Below, piece after piece: positions 1 to 8,381 of a stretch of 64,000 nucleotides of DNA. Source of the DNA: Acidimicrobiales bacterium (GTDB lineage: Bacteria > Actinomycetota > Acidimicrobiia > Acidimicrobiales > UBA8190); NCBI GenBank assembly GCA_035531755.1, contig DATKSK010000042.1, positions 48,432 through 112,431 on the forward strand, given 5' to 3'. A model generated the notes under the pieces. It saw only the letters and a list, made by a program, of their open reading frames with translations. It made no database searches and was not told the origin of the DNA. How positions within the stretch are numbered: the stretch's first letter is position 1; each line of letters begins with the position of its first letter. The translations under genes were made by a program, and so were the position numbers.

Positions 1-679
1 CGGAGGTGTGCACGACGTAACCCGCACCGCTCGGTTCGATGCGGGCGACGGCGGTGGCGCCGTGGAGGTCGGCGCCCGCAGCGGCGGCAGCCCGGGCGAT
101 GCCGGCAGCGAACTTGGCCGGGTGGAGCCCGGCACTGCGGTTCACGAGCAGGGCCCCGGCGAACCCGTCGGACCCGATCTCGGCCCCCAGCTGCGCCCTG
201 GTGACGTAGCGGGCGTCCTCGCCGATCGACGCGTGGGCGTCCGCCACGGTGCGCAGGTGCTCGGCGGTGCGGGGATGGTGGGCCAACTCGAGATGGCCCG
301 TCCGGCGCCAGTCGCAGTCGATACCGAGGTCCCGGCACAGCGACTCGACGCCCTCGAAGGCCGCCACGGTGTCGTCCCACAGGCGGCGGCCGTCCGGCAG
401 GGCGAGCAACTCGGGCAGGGCCAGCTTGCCCCCGGGGTGGACCATGCCGCCGTTGCGGCTGCTCGCCCCGGCGGCGATGCCGTCACCGTCGAGGACGACG
501 GCGTGGCGTCCTCGACGAGCGAGCTCCAGGGCCGCGGTCAGCCCCGTGGTGCCCCCGCCCACGATGACGACGTCCGCCTCGGCGGGCAGCGGCACCGACG
601 TCGGGCGCGGGAGCTCGACCTCGTCCCACCAGTAGGGAGCCGACCGGTAGCCCGGCGTGCAGGGCGCGACCGGGGCCAT
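1..679 (-). CDS. FAD-dependent amine/amino-acid oxidoreductase (DAO family), 3' end outside window
   Basis: This gene reads leftward and its C-terminus lies beyond position 1. The ATG at 679 gives a protein starting MAPVAPCTPGYRSAPYWWDE. A dinucleotide-binding motif VVIVGGGTTGLTAALELARRG follows at about residues 37-57, then an SSRNGGMVHPG segment typical of the DAO/PuuB (gamma-glutamylputrescine oxidase) family. It would oxidise a C-N bond of an amine or amino acid using FAD in the cytoplasm. It is divergent from an Lrp/AsnC regulator and a class III aminotransferase, which suggests a shared polyamine or omega-amino-acid catabolic unit. Family is fairly sure; substrate is inferred from neighbours only. 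Confidence 0.8.
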   Translation of the reverse strand, partial: MAPVAPCTPGYRSAPYWWDEVELPRPTSVPLPAEADVVIVGGGTTGLTAALELARRGRHAVVLDGDGIAAGASSRNGGMVHPGGKLALPELLALPDGRRLWDDTVAAFEGVESLCRDLGIDCDWRRTGHLELAHHPRTAEHLRTVADAHASIGEDARYVTRAQLGAEIGSDGFAGALLVNRSAGLHPAKFAAGIARAAAAAGADLHGATAVARIEPSGAGYVVHTS

Positions 680-729
680 CGGGCAAGGTTCGCACCGCCC
701 GGCGGCGTCGACAACCCCGGAGCGCCACG

Positions 730-1194
730 GTGAGGCCCGAAGGGAAGGTGGTCCTCGACGACGTCGACAAGCGCATCATCGAGCAGCTCCAACAGGACGG
801 GCGCAGGCCCTACACGCAGATGGCGCCGGCCGTCGGCCTGTCCGAGGCGGCGGTGCGCCAACGGGTCCAGCGCCTGATCGACGCGGGTGTCGTCCAGATC
901 GTCGGCGTGACCGACCCCCGCATGATCGGGTTCGGGCGTCAGGCGATGATCGGGCTCACGGTGGAAGGCGACACCCGGAAGGTCGCCGACACCGTGGCGG
1001 CGATGGACGAGGTCGTCTACGTGGTGCTGACGGCCGGATCACTCGACGTGCTCGTGGAGGTCGTGGTGGAGGATGACGAGCACCTTCTCGAACTGCTCAA
1101 CGACAAGATCCGCGCCATCGACGGCGTGCGGGACACCGAGACCTTCATGTACCTGCGCATCCACAAGCAGACGTACGCCTGGGGCGCGCCGTGA
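730..1194 (+). CDS. Lrp/AsnC family transcriptional regulator
   Basis: A 154-residue protein of normal family size. The N-terminal AsnC-type helix-turn-helix begins VLDDVDKRIIEQLQQDGRRPY and continues through the recognition segment AVRQRVQRLIDAGVV at about residues 40-55. The rest is a RAM (Lrp ligand-binding) domain ending in MYLRIHKQTYAWGAP. The GTG at 730 is the assigned start. Its stop overlaps the GTG of the aminotransferase by four bases (GTGA), so the two are translationally coupled. It lies divergent from the FAD oxidoreductase and probably controls both in response to an amino acid or amine. The ligand is not visible. Confidence 0.9.
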   Translation: MRPEGKVVLDDVDKRIIEQLQQDGRRPYTQMAPAVGLSEAAVRQRVQRLIDAGVVQIVGVTDPRMIGFGRQAMIGLTVEGDTRKVADTVAAMDEVVYVVLTAGSLDVLVEVVVEDDEHLLELLNDKIRAIDGVRDTETFMYLRIHKQTYAWGAP

Positions 1195-2642
1195 GCACGT
1201 CGCCCGACCGCCCGCACGTCGACCGGCACCAGGGCGCCCGGCTCCAGGACGTCCGGCTCCAGGACGTCCGGCTCCAGGACGAGGCCCGGCGTCACCTCTG
1301 GATGCATTTCACGCGGCTCGGGTCCTTCGAGGACGGCGAGCTACCCGTCTTCGTGCGGGGCTCGGGTGCACGGCTCACCGACAGCACCGGCCGCTCCTTT
1401 CTCGACGGCCTGTCCAGCCTCTTCGTGGTCCAGGCCGGGCACGGCCGCGCCGAGCTGGCCGAGGCGGGTCGGCGCCAGGCCCAGGAGCTCGCCTACTACC
1501 CCATCTGGTCGGCGGCCCACCCCTCGGCCGTCGAGCTGGCGACACGCCTGGCGGCACTTGCTCCCGGCGACCTCAACCGCGTCTTCTTCACGACGGGCGG
1601 CTCCGAGGCCGTCGAGTCGGCGTGGAAGCTGGCGCGGGCGTACTTCAAAGCGATCGGGCAGCCGGCGCGTACCAAGGTGATCGCCCGTGACCAGGCGTAC
1701 CACGGCACGACCATGGGCGCGCTCGCCATCACCGGCCTGCAGGCACTGCGCACCCCGTTCGAGCCCCTCGTCCCGGGCGTGGTGCACGTCACCAACACCA
1801 ACCGCTTCCGCTCGGCATTCGGCCCCGACGTCACCGTCGACGACGAACGCTTCGCGGCGGCCTGCGCAGGCGCCATCGAGGACGCCATCCTCGCCGAGGG
1901 CCCCGACACCGTGGCAGCGGTCTTCCTGGAGCCATTGCAGAACACAGGGGGATGCTTCGTCCCCCCGCCCGGCTACTTCACCCTGGTACGCGACATCTGC
2001 GACCGCCACGGCGTCCTGCTGGTCAGCGACGAGGTCATCTGCGGCTTCGGCCGCCTGGGCACGTGGTTCGGCGCCGAGCGCTACGGCTACCAGCCCGACA
2101 TGGTCACCTTCGCCAAGGGCGTGACGTCGGGGTATGCGCCCCTCGCCGGAGTGCTCTGCCGCGACTTCCTGGCCGCGCCGTTCCTCGAAGGAGACGCCAG
2201 CTTCGCCCACGGGATCACGTTCGGCGGGCACCCGGTCTCGTGCGCCGTGGCGCTCGCCAACATCGACGTGCTCCAGGACGAGGGGATCATCGAGCACGTC
2301 GCCACCACCGGCCCCGCCCTGGGAGCAAGGCTGCAAGGCCTGCGCGACCTGCCGATCGTGGGGGACGTGCGCGGCGACGGCTTCTTCTGGGCCGTCGAGC
2401 TGGTGAAGGACCCCGACGACCCCAGCGTACGTTTCACTCCCGAGGAACGGACCACCCTCGTGCGGGGATATGTCGCCCCCCGGCTGTTCGCCGAAGGGCT
2501 GGTGTGCCGTGCCGACGACCGTGTCGACCCCGTCGTCCAGCTCGCGCCGGTCCTGGTGTGCGGCGACAGCGAGCTCGACGAGATCGAGGCGACGCTTCGC
2601 GCCGTCCTCACCGAGGCGGGCACCACGCTGTCACGCTCGTGA
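1191..2642 (+). CDS. Class III (omega-amino acid/putrescine) PLP aminotransferase
   Basis: A 483-residue fold-type I aminotransferase. FTTGGSEAVESAWKLARAY near residue 130 binds the cofactor phosphate, YHGTTMGA follows, SDEVICGFGR carries the PLP-pyridine aspartate, and the Schiff-base lysine is Lys309 in TFAKGVTSGY. It would move an amino group from a terminal amine or omega-amino acid to pyruvate or 2-oxoglutarate. The GTG start is coupled by a 4-base overlap to the Lrp/AsnC gene. The first 30 residues are odd: three LQDVR/LQDEA copies come from a 15-base DNA repeat, so the true start could be further in. Substrate is inferred from context. Confidence 0.9.
   Translation: MSTSPDRPHVDRHQGARLQDVRLQDVRLQDEARRHLWMHFTRLGSFEDGELPVFVRGSGARLTDSTGRSFLDGLSSLFVVQAGHGRAELAEAGRRQAQELAYYPIWSAAHPSAVELATRLAALAPGDLNRVFFTTGGSEAVESAWKLARAYFKAIGQPARTKVIARDQAYHGTTMGALAITGLQALRTPFEPLVPGVVHVTNTNRFRSAFGPDVTVDDERFAAACAGAIEDAILAEGPDTVAAVFLEPLQNTGGCFVPPPGYFTLVRDICDRHGVLLVSDEVICGFGRLGTWFGAERYGYQPDMVTFAKGVTSGYAPLAGVLCRDFLAAPFLEGDASFAHGITFGGHPVSCAVALANIDVLQDEGIIEHVATTGPALGARLQGLRDLPIVGDVRGDGFFWAVELVKDPDDPSVRFTPEERTTLVRGYVAPRLFAEGLVCRADDRVDPVVQLAPVLVCGDSELDEIEATLRAVLTEAGTTLSRS
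1240..1282 (+). repeat. 15-bp in-frame tandem repeat in the aminotransferase N-terminus
   Basis: The unit GGCTCCAGGACGTCC occurs twice exactly and a third time up to GGCTCCAGGACGA. Being a multiple of three, it repeats the peptide RLQDV/RLQDE without breaking the frame. It lies ahead of the conserved aminotransferase fold and probably arose by slippage. Confidence 0.85.
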
Positions 2643-2676
2643 CGGCGGCGGTGTCGGCACGCCGCCCTACCGTGGG

Positions 2677-2940
2677 TCAGTGCACTTCCTCGTGCACCGT
2701 CGTCGCGACCCCCTGGGAGTCGGTCGCCTGGCGGTCGTACGTGCGATCGCGGCTTCCGGCCGGACGGCGTGACGTGCCGTAGACGATCGCCGAGGCGACG
2801 AGGCCGACGGCCCCGAGGACCATGAGGATGACACCCACCGTGGAAAGCCTGAACCCGTGCCCTTGCGCCGTCACGGCCCAGTACATGACCGCACCGGCCG
2901 CCATCGCAATGATGCTGAAGACCATTCCGGTCAAACCCAT
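2677..2940 (-). CDS. DUF6458-like small two-helix membrane protein
   Basis: An 87-residue protein. Two hydrophobic helices are visible: GMVFSIIAMAAGAVMYWAV at about residues 4-22 and LSTVGVILMVLGAVGLVASAIV at about 32-53. A polar Arg/Asp/Glu-rich tail faces one side of the membrane. The pattern of a first helix, a short loop with a VT-G motif and then a TVGVILM-GxxGL helix is that of the actinobacterial DUF6458 family, whose function is unknown. It converges on the aminotransferase with only about 35 bases between them. The family call rests on pattern memory. Confidence 0.7.
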   Translation of the reverse strand: MGLTGMVFSIIAMAAGAVMYWAVTAQGHGFRLSTVGVILMVLGAVGLVASAIVYGTSRRPAGSRDRTYDRQATDSQGVATTVHEEVH

Positions 2941-3421
2941 TTCTGTGCCTCCATCTCAATACCCAGGCCATCAGCCGGGGAGAAGGAAGCGGGGCTCCGG
3001 GACCTTCGCGGTCAATGGTAGCGCGTCGTCTCTCTCTATCTGCAGCCATTGCTCTCATGGCGGGCCTTCGCCATCATCGATCTGCGCCTGGTTCATGCCT
3101 GAGCGTTTTCGAGACGTCCTCCGGGCTCGACGACGCGATGCAGCCGTAGGTCGCGCTCCCTGGACGATCTTTGGTGTTGTGCCGTTCTGCTCTATTCGTC
3201 GCGATCGTTAGCTGTCATTGTCGGAGTGTCCTGCCCCCCGACGGGCGCACGGGGGCCAACGCTCCTTTGGGGGCAGGGCATGACAAGTTCCTCACCCGAG
3301 GTTCTGTTGCAGGCAGTGATCTGGTTGGACCGCCAACCTCTCCCGGCTTGTGCCGATCCCTCGCTCTGCACCGCCCGAGTGTCTTGGAGGCTCCCGGGAC
3401 TGCGCAGGCGGAGGCATGGAG
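2941..3421. other. Intergenic region without a convincing gene
   Basis: About 480 bases between two divergently oriented small genes, so it should hold their promoters. The only structure seen is a spaced inverted repeat, CCTGCCCCCC at 3230-3239 with GGGGGCAGG at 3269-3277, about 145 bases ahead of the zinc-knuckle gene. It could be an RNA hairpin or a protein site. No start/RBS combination with family-like coding was found. Confidence 0.5.
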
Positions 3422-3661
3422 GTGGAGCAGGTGCAATCACGTGCCAAGTACGTCAGCGCCACCGGTGGCGGGCTCAGTGCCGACGAGCGCGCCCCGCGGA
3501 GGTTCGCGTCGGGCCGGGTCTGCGGAGAACGTGACTGTGGCACCGAGTTGTCCGTCTACAACGACGGCTACTTCTGCTCACTGCACGCGCCGCGCGATAT
3601 GCCACGCGTCCGGGCCCGGAAGGCGAACCGTCCTCCGGCGCCTTCGGCGGTTCAGCCGTGA
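3422..3661 (+). CDS. Small CCCH zinc-knuckle protein with LSVYN motif (paralogue of 28685-28921)
   Basis: A 79-residue basic protein if started at GTG 3422; GGAGG lies 7 bases upstream, while the in-frame ATG at 3416 is only one base from it. Its core is CGERDCGTELSVYNDGYFC followed by SLH, giving C-x4-C-x12-C-x2-H. That spacing suits one bound zinc ion. The tail RVRARKANRPPAP is basic, which would suit nucleic-acid binding. The same spacing and the LSVYN core recur in the gene at 28685-28921. I recall similar short actinobacterial proteins of unknown function. The zinc and DNA-binding roles are inference. Confidence 0.65.
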   Translation: MEQVQSRAKYVSATGGGLSADERAPRRFASGRVCGERDCGTELSVYNDGYFCSLHAPRDMPRVRARKANRPPAPSAVQP

Positions 3662-3668
3662 CCACCCG

Positions 3669-4046
3669 TCAGCTGTAGTCGACCTTCCCCGCGCCGGGCG
3701 TGCCGATGGCGAAGGCCAGTCCGCGCAGGGGCGCGTGCTCGCTGACGGGCCAGATGCTGTGGGTCGTGTCGGGCGGCGTGTACACGAGATCGCCGGCCTG
3801 CACGGCGCGCTCCTCGTCGGCGATCTTCATGATCCCGCGGCCAGAGATGATGTAGTAGAACTCGTGCGTCGGGTGGGAGTGCGCGTCGACCGCCCCACCA
3901 CCCGCGATCTCCCACTCGCTCACGAGCTCGAGGAATCCCCCCTCGGTGGCAGCACGCATCTCCTGGGGTGGGACCAGCCACCAGACCGGGGTGGTGCCGT
4001 TGTGCTCGATCGTGGGGGCCATGTCCTCAATCGACCGGACGTCCAT
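3669..4046 (-). CDS. Cupin-domain protein
   Basis: A 125-residue single-domain cupin. The first cupin motif appears as AVDAHSHPTHEFYYIISGRG, with His-x-His-x4-Glu ligands to a metal, at about residues 53-70. The second appears as DLVYTPPDTTHSIWPV near residue 90. An AGGAG ribosome site sits nine bases before the ATG at 4046. Such small cupins are isomerases, dioxygenases or simple ligand sensors, and nothing here separates these. It converges on the zinc-knuckle gene with a 7-base gap. The fold is certain enough; the reaction is unknown. Confidence 0.85.
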   Translation of the reverse strand: MDVRSIEDMAPTIEHNGTTPVWWLVPPQEMRAATEGGFLELVSEWEIAGGGAVDAHSHPTHEFYYIISGRGIMKIADEERAVQAGDLVYTPPDTTHSIWPVSEHAPLRGLAFAIGTPGAGKVDYS

Positions 4047-4111
4047 GCTCTGGATCTCCTACTTCGGCTGTCGGCGGCACAACGTAGTGGAGCGGGTCCC
4101 GGCGCGGCCGG

Positions 4112-4615
4112 TCACCGAAGCGGCAACCTTGCGATGCCGGCAGTCGACGACCCGGGCACGGCTCTCGCGGACGTCGTCGCGGTGGGGTCGGTCGTCGTGG
4201 TCGACGCGGTGGTGGTGGTCGCGCCGGTCGTGGTTGTCGGCGTCGGCGCACCGGTGGTCGTGGTGGAGTCGCCGAGCGACGAGCCGGCAGGGCCGCCGAC
4301 CGCCGGTGCCGGTGCCGTGGTGGTGGTGCTCGAGGAGCGGGGAATGAACGTCGTCGTCGAACGGGGGGCCGCATGCGGGACGGCGGTCGTCGGCAGAGGA
4401 GTCGTCGGCGGAGGAGTCGTCGTCGCCAGGGCCGTGCCCGAGCCGGCCGGCGCCGTCGCCGGTTTCGGGCCCGGGTCCCCGGCCGGCGACGTCGTCGTGC
4501 GATGGTGCCCGGGCGATGTGGCCGGCGTGCCCCCGGAGACGGCGACGCCCAGCGTCACGCCCAGCGCCGTCATGGCGGCTGCGGCAGCGCCGGCGGTGAC
4601 GGTGCGTCGCGACAT
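4112..4615 (-). CDS. Secreted Thr/Pro/Ala-rich low-complexity protein
   Basis: A 167-residue protein from ATG 4615 (a TTG two codons earlier is also possible). It opens MSRRTVTAGAAAAAMTALGVTLGVAV, an export signal with twin arginine that could be Sec or Tat type. After that nearly everything is Thr, Pro, Ala and Ser in runs such as TTTTAPAPAV and TTTTTGATTTT, with no folded domain. It may be a cell-wall or glycosylated surface protein, or a fast-drifting remnant. Codon usage is strongly GC-biased as expected for coding. Low complexity makes the call uncertain. Confidence 0.5.
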   Translation of the reverse strand: MSRRTVTAGAAAAAMTALGVTLGVAVSGGTPATSPGHHRTTTSPAGDPGPKPATAPAGSGTALATTTPPPTTPLPTTAVPHAAPRSTTTFIPRSSSTTTTAPAPAVGGPAGSSLGDSTTTTGAPTPTTTTGATTTTASTTTTDPTATTSARAVPGSSTAGIARLPLR

Positions 4616-4761
4616 GTGCAAAGCGTAGGCGGCACCGGCATGCCGGCGGTCGCATTCGGGCGGAATCGGAGCGGATGTCGGACCCGCCGGTACACTGCGG
4701 GCGTCCGGCGAGCCCGCCCGACGCGATCGTGCCGAGAACCGGCACCCCTTCGAGGAGACCC

Positions 4762-5238
4762 GTGGACCTCGCCGAGATCGAAGCCATCCGACAGCTCAAG
4801 TACGCGTACTTCCGCCTCCTCGACCTGAAGCGATTCTCCGAGCTCGGCGAGCTCCTCACCGAGGACGCCACCACGGGGTACCAGTCCGGCACCCTTCAGC
4901 ACACCGGGCGGGCCGCCATCGTGGCCTTCCTCCAGGAGTCCCTCGGCGATCCGGGCATCGTGACGATGCACAACGGCCACCATCCCGAGATCTCGCTCAC
5001 GAGCGCCACGACCGCCACGGGCCGGTGGTACCTGGAGGACCGCGTGATCGTCCCCGCGCACGACTTCGAGCTTCACGGCACCGCGCTGTACGAGGACCGG
5101 TACGCCAAGGACGGCGCGGCATGGAGGATCGCCCACACCGGCTACGACCGGATCTTCGAGGAGCACCGCCACTACTCGACCGGGGCCGTGCGCTCGATCC
5201 GGGCCGGCGGGACCACGACGGACTTCGCCCACGGGTAG
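4762..5238 (+). CDS. SnoaL-like / NTF2-fold protein
   Basis: A 158-residue protein of the SnoaL_4 type. The chosen GTG at 4762 has CGAGGAGACC directly upstream; longer readings from upstream ATGs lack a ribosome site. Typical signatures are the opening helix LAEIEAIRQLKYAYFRLLDLKRF, the TEDATTGYQSG segment, the HNGHHPEI strand and ATGRWYLEDRVIV, ending in YEDRYAKDGAAWRIAHTGYDR. These proteins form a cone-shaped pocket for steroids or polyketides and may be enzymes or binding proteins. No partner gene reveals the ligand. Confidence 0.8.
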   Translation: MDLAEIEAIRQLKYAYFRLLDLKRFSELGELLTEDATTGYQSGTLQHTGRAAIVAFLQESLGDPGIVTMHNGHHPEISLTSATTATGRWYLEDRVIVPAHDFELHGTALYEDRYAKDGAAWRIAHTGYDRIFEEHRHYSTGAVRSIRAGGTTTDFAHG

Positions 5239-5513
5239 CCGCCGCGACGAGCGCGATCCTGCGCCCAGGGCAGTCCGAGACAGGCCCCCCGCTCTGGGCT
5301 CACCCTGACCTCTGACCGCCCGAACGGCTCGTACAGGGCGGGGATGGAGTCCTCGGGGACGAAGGGGCGCCGTTGGCCACCGCCGGGGTCTACCCGCCCG
5401 CAGGGCCACGCGCCTGTCGCCGTCCGAGGCGCTGCGGACCATGTGACCGCGTCATCGCCGTCTGTTCGGCCCGGCAGCCGCGTCTGTTCGGCCGGTCGAC
5501 GCCCTCCGTCGGC

Positions 5514-6761
5514 TCAGCCCGGCGGCGCCACCAACGCATTCGACCGGGCCACCGCGCCGAACCACGACGCGCTCGGCTTGGCGCGACGGGCGAACGTCTC
5601 GCGGTCGACGGCGTGCAGGCCGAACGTGGGCCGGTACCCGTGGCTCCACTCGAAGTTGTCGAGGAGACTCCATACGAAGTACCCACGCACGTCCACGCCG
5701 TCGTCGAGACAGCGCCGGACGCCGCGCAGCGCCTCGTCCAGATAGGCGATGCGTGCGGCGTCGTCGTCGGTGGCGATCCCGTTCTCCGTGACGACGACCG
5801 GCAGGCCGGTCACCGCCGCCGCCCGCCGGACACAGTGCTCCACCACCTGTGGCCAGTACTCGCACCCCATCTGGGTCGTGGGCACCGTGGGGTCGTCGGG
5901 GGCCTGGCCTTGTGGCCCGAAGTGCAGACGCGTGTAGCACTGCACGCCGACGAAATCGTCTCCCCCGGTGGCGCGCAGGAAGGAGTCCTCGAGGATCTCG
6001 CGCGCCGCGTCACGTACACCCTCGCCACCGGGCTCGGCCACCAACTCGTCCATGGACAGCGTGAGACCGACGGGAAAGTCACCGGGGCCCGACCGCAGCT
6101 CGTCGACGGCGAGGCGATGGGCCCGGACCATCGCCTCGTTCACCGCCAGGTGACGGGCGAGATCCCCCGTCACCCCCGGCGGGGAGGTCCCCGTGGTGTA
6201 CCCCGCGACGCCCACGACGTTGGGCTCGTTGATCGTGCACGCCCACCCGACGAGGTCGCCCAGGGCGACGACGGCCCGCGCCACGAAACGGGCGAACGCG
6301 TCGGGTGCGTCAGCCGCTTCCCAGCCGCCGCGCGCGCTGAGCCATCTCGGGTTCGTGAAATGGTGGAACGTCACCACCGGGACGACGCCCCCGTCGCGAC
6401 ACGCCGCGCAGATCCGGCGGTACCGGTCCAGGGCGGCGACCGAGAACTCACCTTCGGCCGGCTCGATCCGGCTCCACTCGAGTGAGAACCGATAGGCGCC
6501 CAGGCCCATGGTCCGGACGAGCTCGACATCCTCGGACCAACGGTGCAGCGAGTCGCAGGCGTCCCCACTCGATTCCGCACATCCCGAGCCAGGTTCGTGC
6601 TCCCACGCCCACCAGTCGTTGTTGACGTTGCCCCCCTCGATCTGATGGGCAGCCGTCGCCGCTCCCCACAGGAAACCTCGGGGGAAGCTGATCGCCGGCG
6701 CCGCCGGGTCGGGACCGTCCACGACCGAACGGTATCTCTCGCCGGCACCGCTCGCCGGCAC
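5514..6761 (-). CDS. Glycoside hydrolase family 1 beta-glycosidase
   Basis: A 415-residue GH1 enzyme. FPRGFLWGAATAAHQIEGG opens the barrel at about residue 26. The acid/base is Glu179 in TINEPN and the nucleophile is Glu326 in VVVTENGIA. YFVWSLLDNFEWSHGY near the C-terminus completes the sugar site. It is slightly shorter than the usual 440-460 residues. GTG 6761 is used; GTG 6722 is an alternative and lies nearer the conserved region. No signal peptide is seen, so it acts in the cytoplasm on imported beta-glucosides or similar disaccharides. It is divergent from the binding protein and GH13 enzyme. Confidence 0.92.
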   Translation of the reverse strand: MPASGAGERYRSVVDGPDPAAPAISFPRGFLWGAATAAHQIEGGNVNNDWWAWEHEPGSGCAESSGDACDSLHRWSEDVELVRTMGLGAYRFSLEWSRIEPAEGEFSVAALDRYRRICAACRDGGVVPVVTFHHFTNPRWLSARGGWEAADAPDAFARFVARAVVALGDLVGWACTINEPNVVGVAGYTTGTSPPGVTGDLARHLAVNEAMVRAHRLAVDELRSGPGDFPVGLTLSMDELVAEPGGEGVRDAAREILEDSFLRATGGDDFVGVQCYTRLHFGPQGQAPDDPTVPTTQMGCEYWPQVVEHCVRRAAAVTGLPVVVTENGIATDDDAARIAYLDEALRGVRRCLDDGVDVRGYFVWSLLDNFEWSHGYRPTFGLHAVDRETFARRAKPSASWFGAVARSNALVAPPG

Positions 6762-6887
6762 CGCCTCGGGCGGGCGGCACCAGACACTGCCGGGAACGCG
6801 GCCCTCCCCGCGAGCCGCCTATCTTGGGCCGCCGGAAGGGCCGATCGCCCGAGGGGGACCTCCGGGGTGGCGGGGCAGGAGGTGGAG

Positions 6888-8381
6888 ATGGCCGGGTCGG
6901 GCCGTGGGCGCTGGGAACGATCGTGGCGGCGGTTCCGTCGAAGGCCCCGGCGCGTGCAGGTCGGCTCGGTGGTCGTCGCCGTGGCGGTCGTGGCGGCCGC
7001 CTCCTTCTTCGTCGGTTCGGGCTCGTCCGGCGGCTCTCCGGGCTCCACCACCGCACCGACCCCGGCAGGGGCGCCCGGCAGAGGCGCCGCCGACGGCGCC
7101 GGCGTCAGCGCCCACGCCATCAAGGTGGTCTTCCCCGTCTCCAACCTGCAGGCGCTGGCCTCCAACCTCGGCTTCGCCGGCGATATCGAGTACGGCGAGC
7201 AGGCCAAGGCGATCGACCTCTTCGTCAAGCAGATCAACGACGCCGGGGGAATACACGGCCGGAAGATCGACCCGGTGATCGTCCACTTCGACCCGACGAA
7301 CGAGGTGGTCATGCGGGCCATGTGCAAGGACTGGACCGAAGGGGGCTCCCCGGCCTTCGCCGTGCTCGACGGGGTGGGCACCTGGTCGGGCGACAACCAG
7401 CTGTGCATCACCCAGGAGGGCCATACGCCCTTGCTCAGCCAGTGGACGACGGTGACGGATTGGACGCGCCAGGGCGCGCCCTACCTGTGGTGGACGGGCC
7501 CCGACGATGCCGCCATCCTGAAGGCCACGGTGCAGTGGGGTGTGGCCGCCGGGCTGCTCGGGAACGCCACCAAGGTCGCCGTGGTCGTCGGTGACCGGGC
7601 GAGCGACCAACTGGCGCTGAACCAGTACCTGCTGCCCGACCTGCAACAGGTGGGCGTGACGCCGATCGTCAAGACGATCCCCGCCAACCCGTCAGACATC
7701 GCCGGCACCGATGCCCAGGCGCCCTTCGTCGTGCAGCAGTTGAAATCGGACGGCGTCACCTCGGTGATCCCGCTCATACCGTTCAACGTCTTCTTCCCTG
7801 TCCTCGCGGCCGAGACGACGCAGCAGTACTTCCCGAGGCTCCTGTTGTCGGACTACGAGAACTCCATCCAAGCGGCGCTGGGGCTCATCCCCCTCCCCTA
7901 CGAAAAGGCGCTCGACGGGCAGGAGGGCGTCACGACGGAGACGCTCGGGGGGATCGACGACACCCGCCCGGAGGCGGACGGTGGCTACGACACCGGCGTG
8001 CGGAGTTGCTTCGCGACGTGGCACAAGGCCTATCCGCAGGTCCCGGAGGGAAACCAGAACTTCTACATCGAGGAACAGGGGCCGGTGCAGGCCTGGTGCC
8101 AGGAGATCCGCCTGTTCGCAGCGGCGGCGACCGCGGCCGGCCCGCACCTCGATCGGCGGACGTTCGACGCCGCCATGGCCACGATCTCCGACTTCCCGGG
8201 AGGCTTTTCCCCGACTCTGACCTACGGCCCGGACAAGTTCTCGGGCCCCACCGAGTACCGGGTGGTCAGGCTCCACACCAATGCACCGGTGTCGAGCCAG
8301 TGCAAGATGCCGCTCGACCACACTCCCCAGACGGTGTGCTGGGTCGTCGTGAACGACTGGCAACCACTCCCCGGGTCGTGA
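6888..8381 (+). CDS. ABC-type (type 1 PBP, branched-chain-like) substrate-binding protein, membrane-anchored
   Basis: A 497-residue protein with AGGAGG just ahead of ATG 6888. A very basic N-terminus (RRFRRRPRR) is followed by one helix, VGSVVVAVAVVAAASFFVG, at about residues 23-41. There is no lipobox cysteine, so it is anchored or signal-cleaved. A linker then leads to a type 1 periplasmic-binding fold: IKVVFPVSNLQ, EYGEQAKAIDLFVKQINDAGGI, the second-lobe VAVVVGDRASDQLA, and LLLSDYENS. It overlaps the GH13 gene by four bases. Branched-chain-type receptors normally sit beside permeases; none is present here, so the ligand and partner transporter are unknown. Confidence 0.8.
   Translation: MAGSGRGRWERSWRRFRRRPRRVQVGSVVVAVAVVAAASFFVGSGSSGGSPGSTTAPTPAGAPGRGAADGAGVSAHAIKVVFPVSNLQALASNLGFAGDIEYGEQAKAIDLFVKQINDAGGIHGRKIDPVIVHFDPTNEVVMRAMCKDWTEGGSPAFAVLDGVGTWSGDNQLCITQEGHTPLLSQWTTVTDWTRQGAPYLWWTGPDDAAILKATVQWGVAAGLLGNATKVAVVVGDRASDQLALNQYLLPDLQQVGVTPIVKTIPANPSDIAGTDAQAPFVVQQLKSDGVTSVIPLIPFNVFFPVLAAETTQQYFPRLLLSDYENSIQAALGLIPLPYEKALDGQEGVTTETLGGIDDTRPEADGGYDTGVRSCFATWHKAYPQVPEGNQNFYIEEQGPVQAWCQEIRLFAAAATAAGPHLDRRTFDAAMATISDFPGGFSPTLTYGPDKFSGPTEYRVVRLHTNAPVSSQCKMPLDHTPQTVCWVVVNDWQPLPGS

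Noticed and set aside
3171..4628. 485-codon plus-strand frame over the cupin and Thr-rich genes
   Set aside because: The Val-rich runs come from complementing Thr/Ala codons on the real strand. The cupin motifs on the minus strand settle the direction there.
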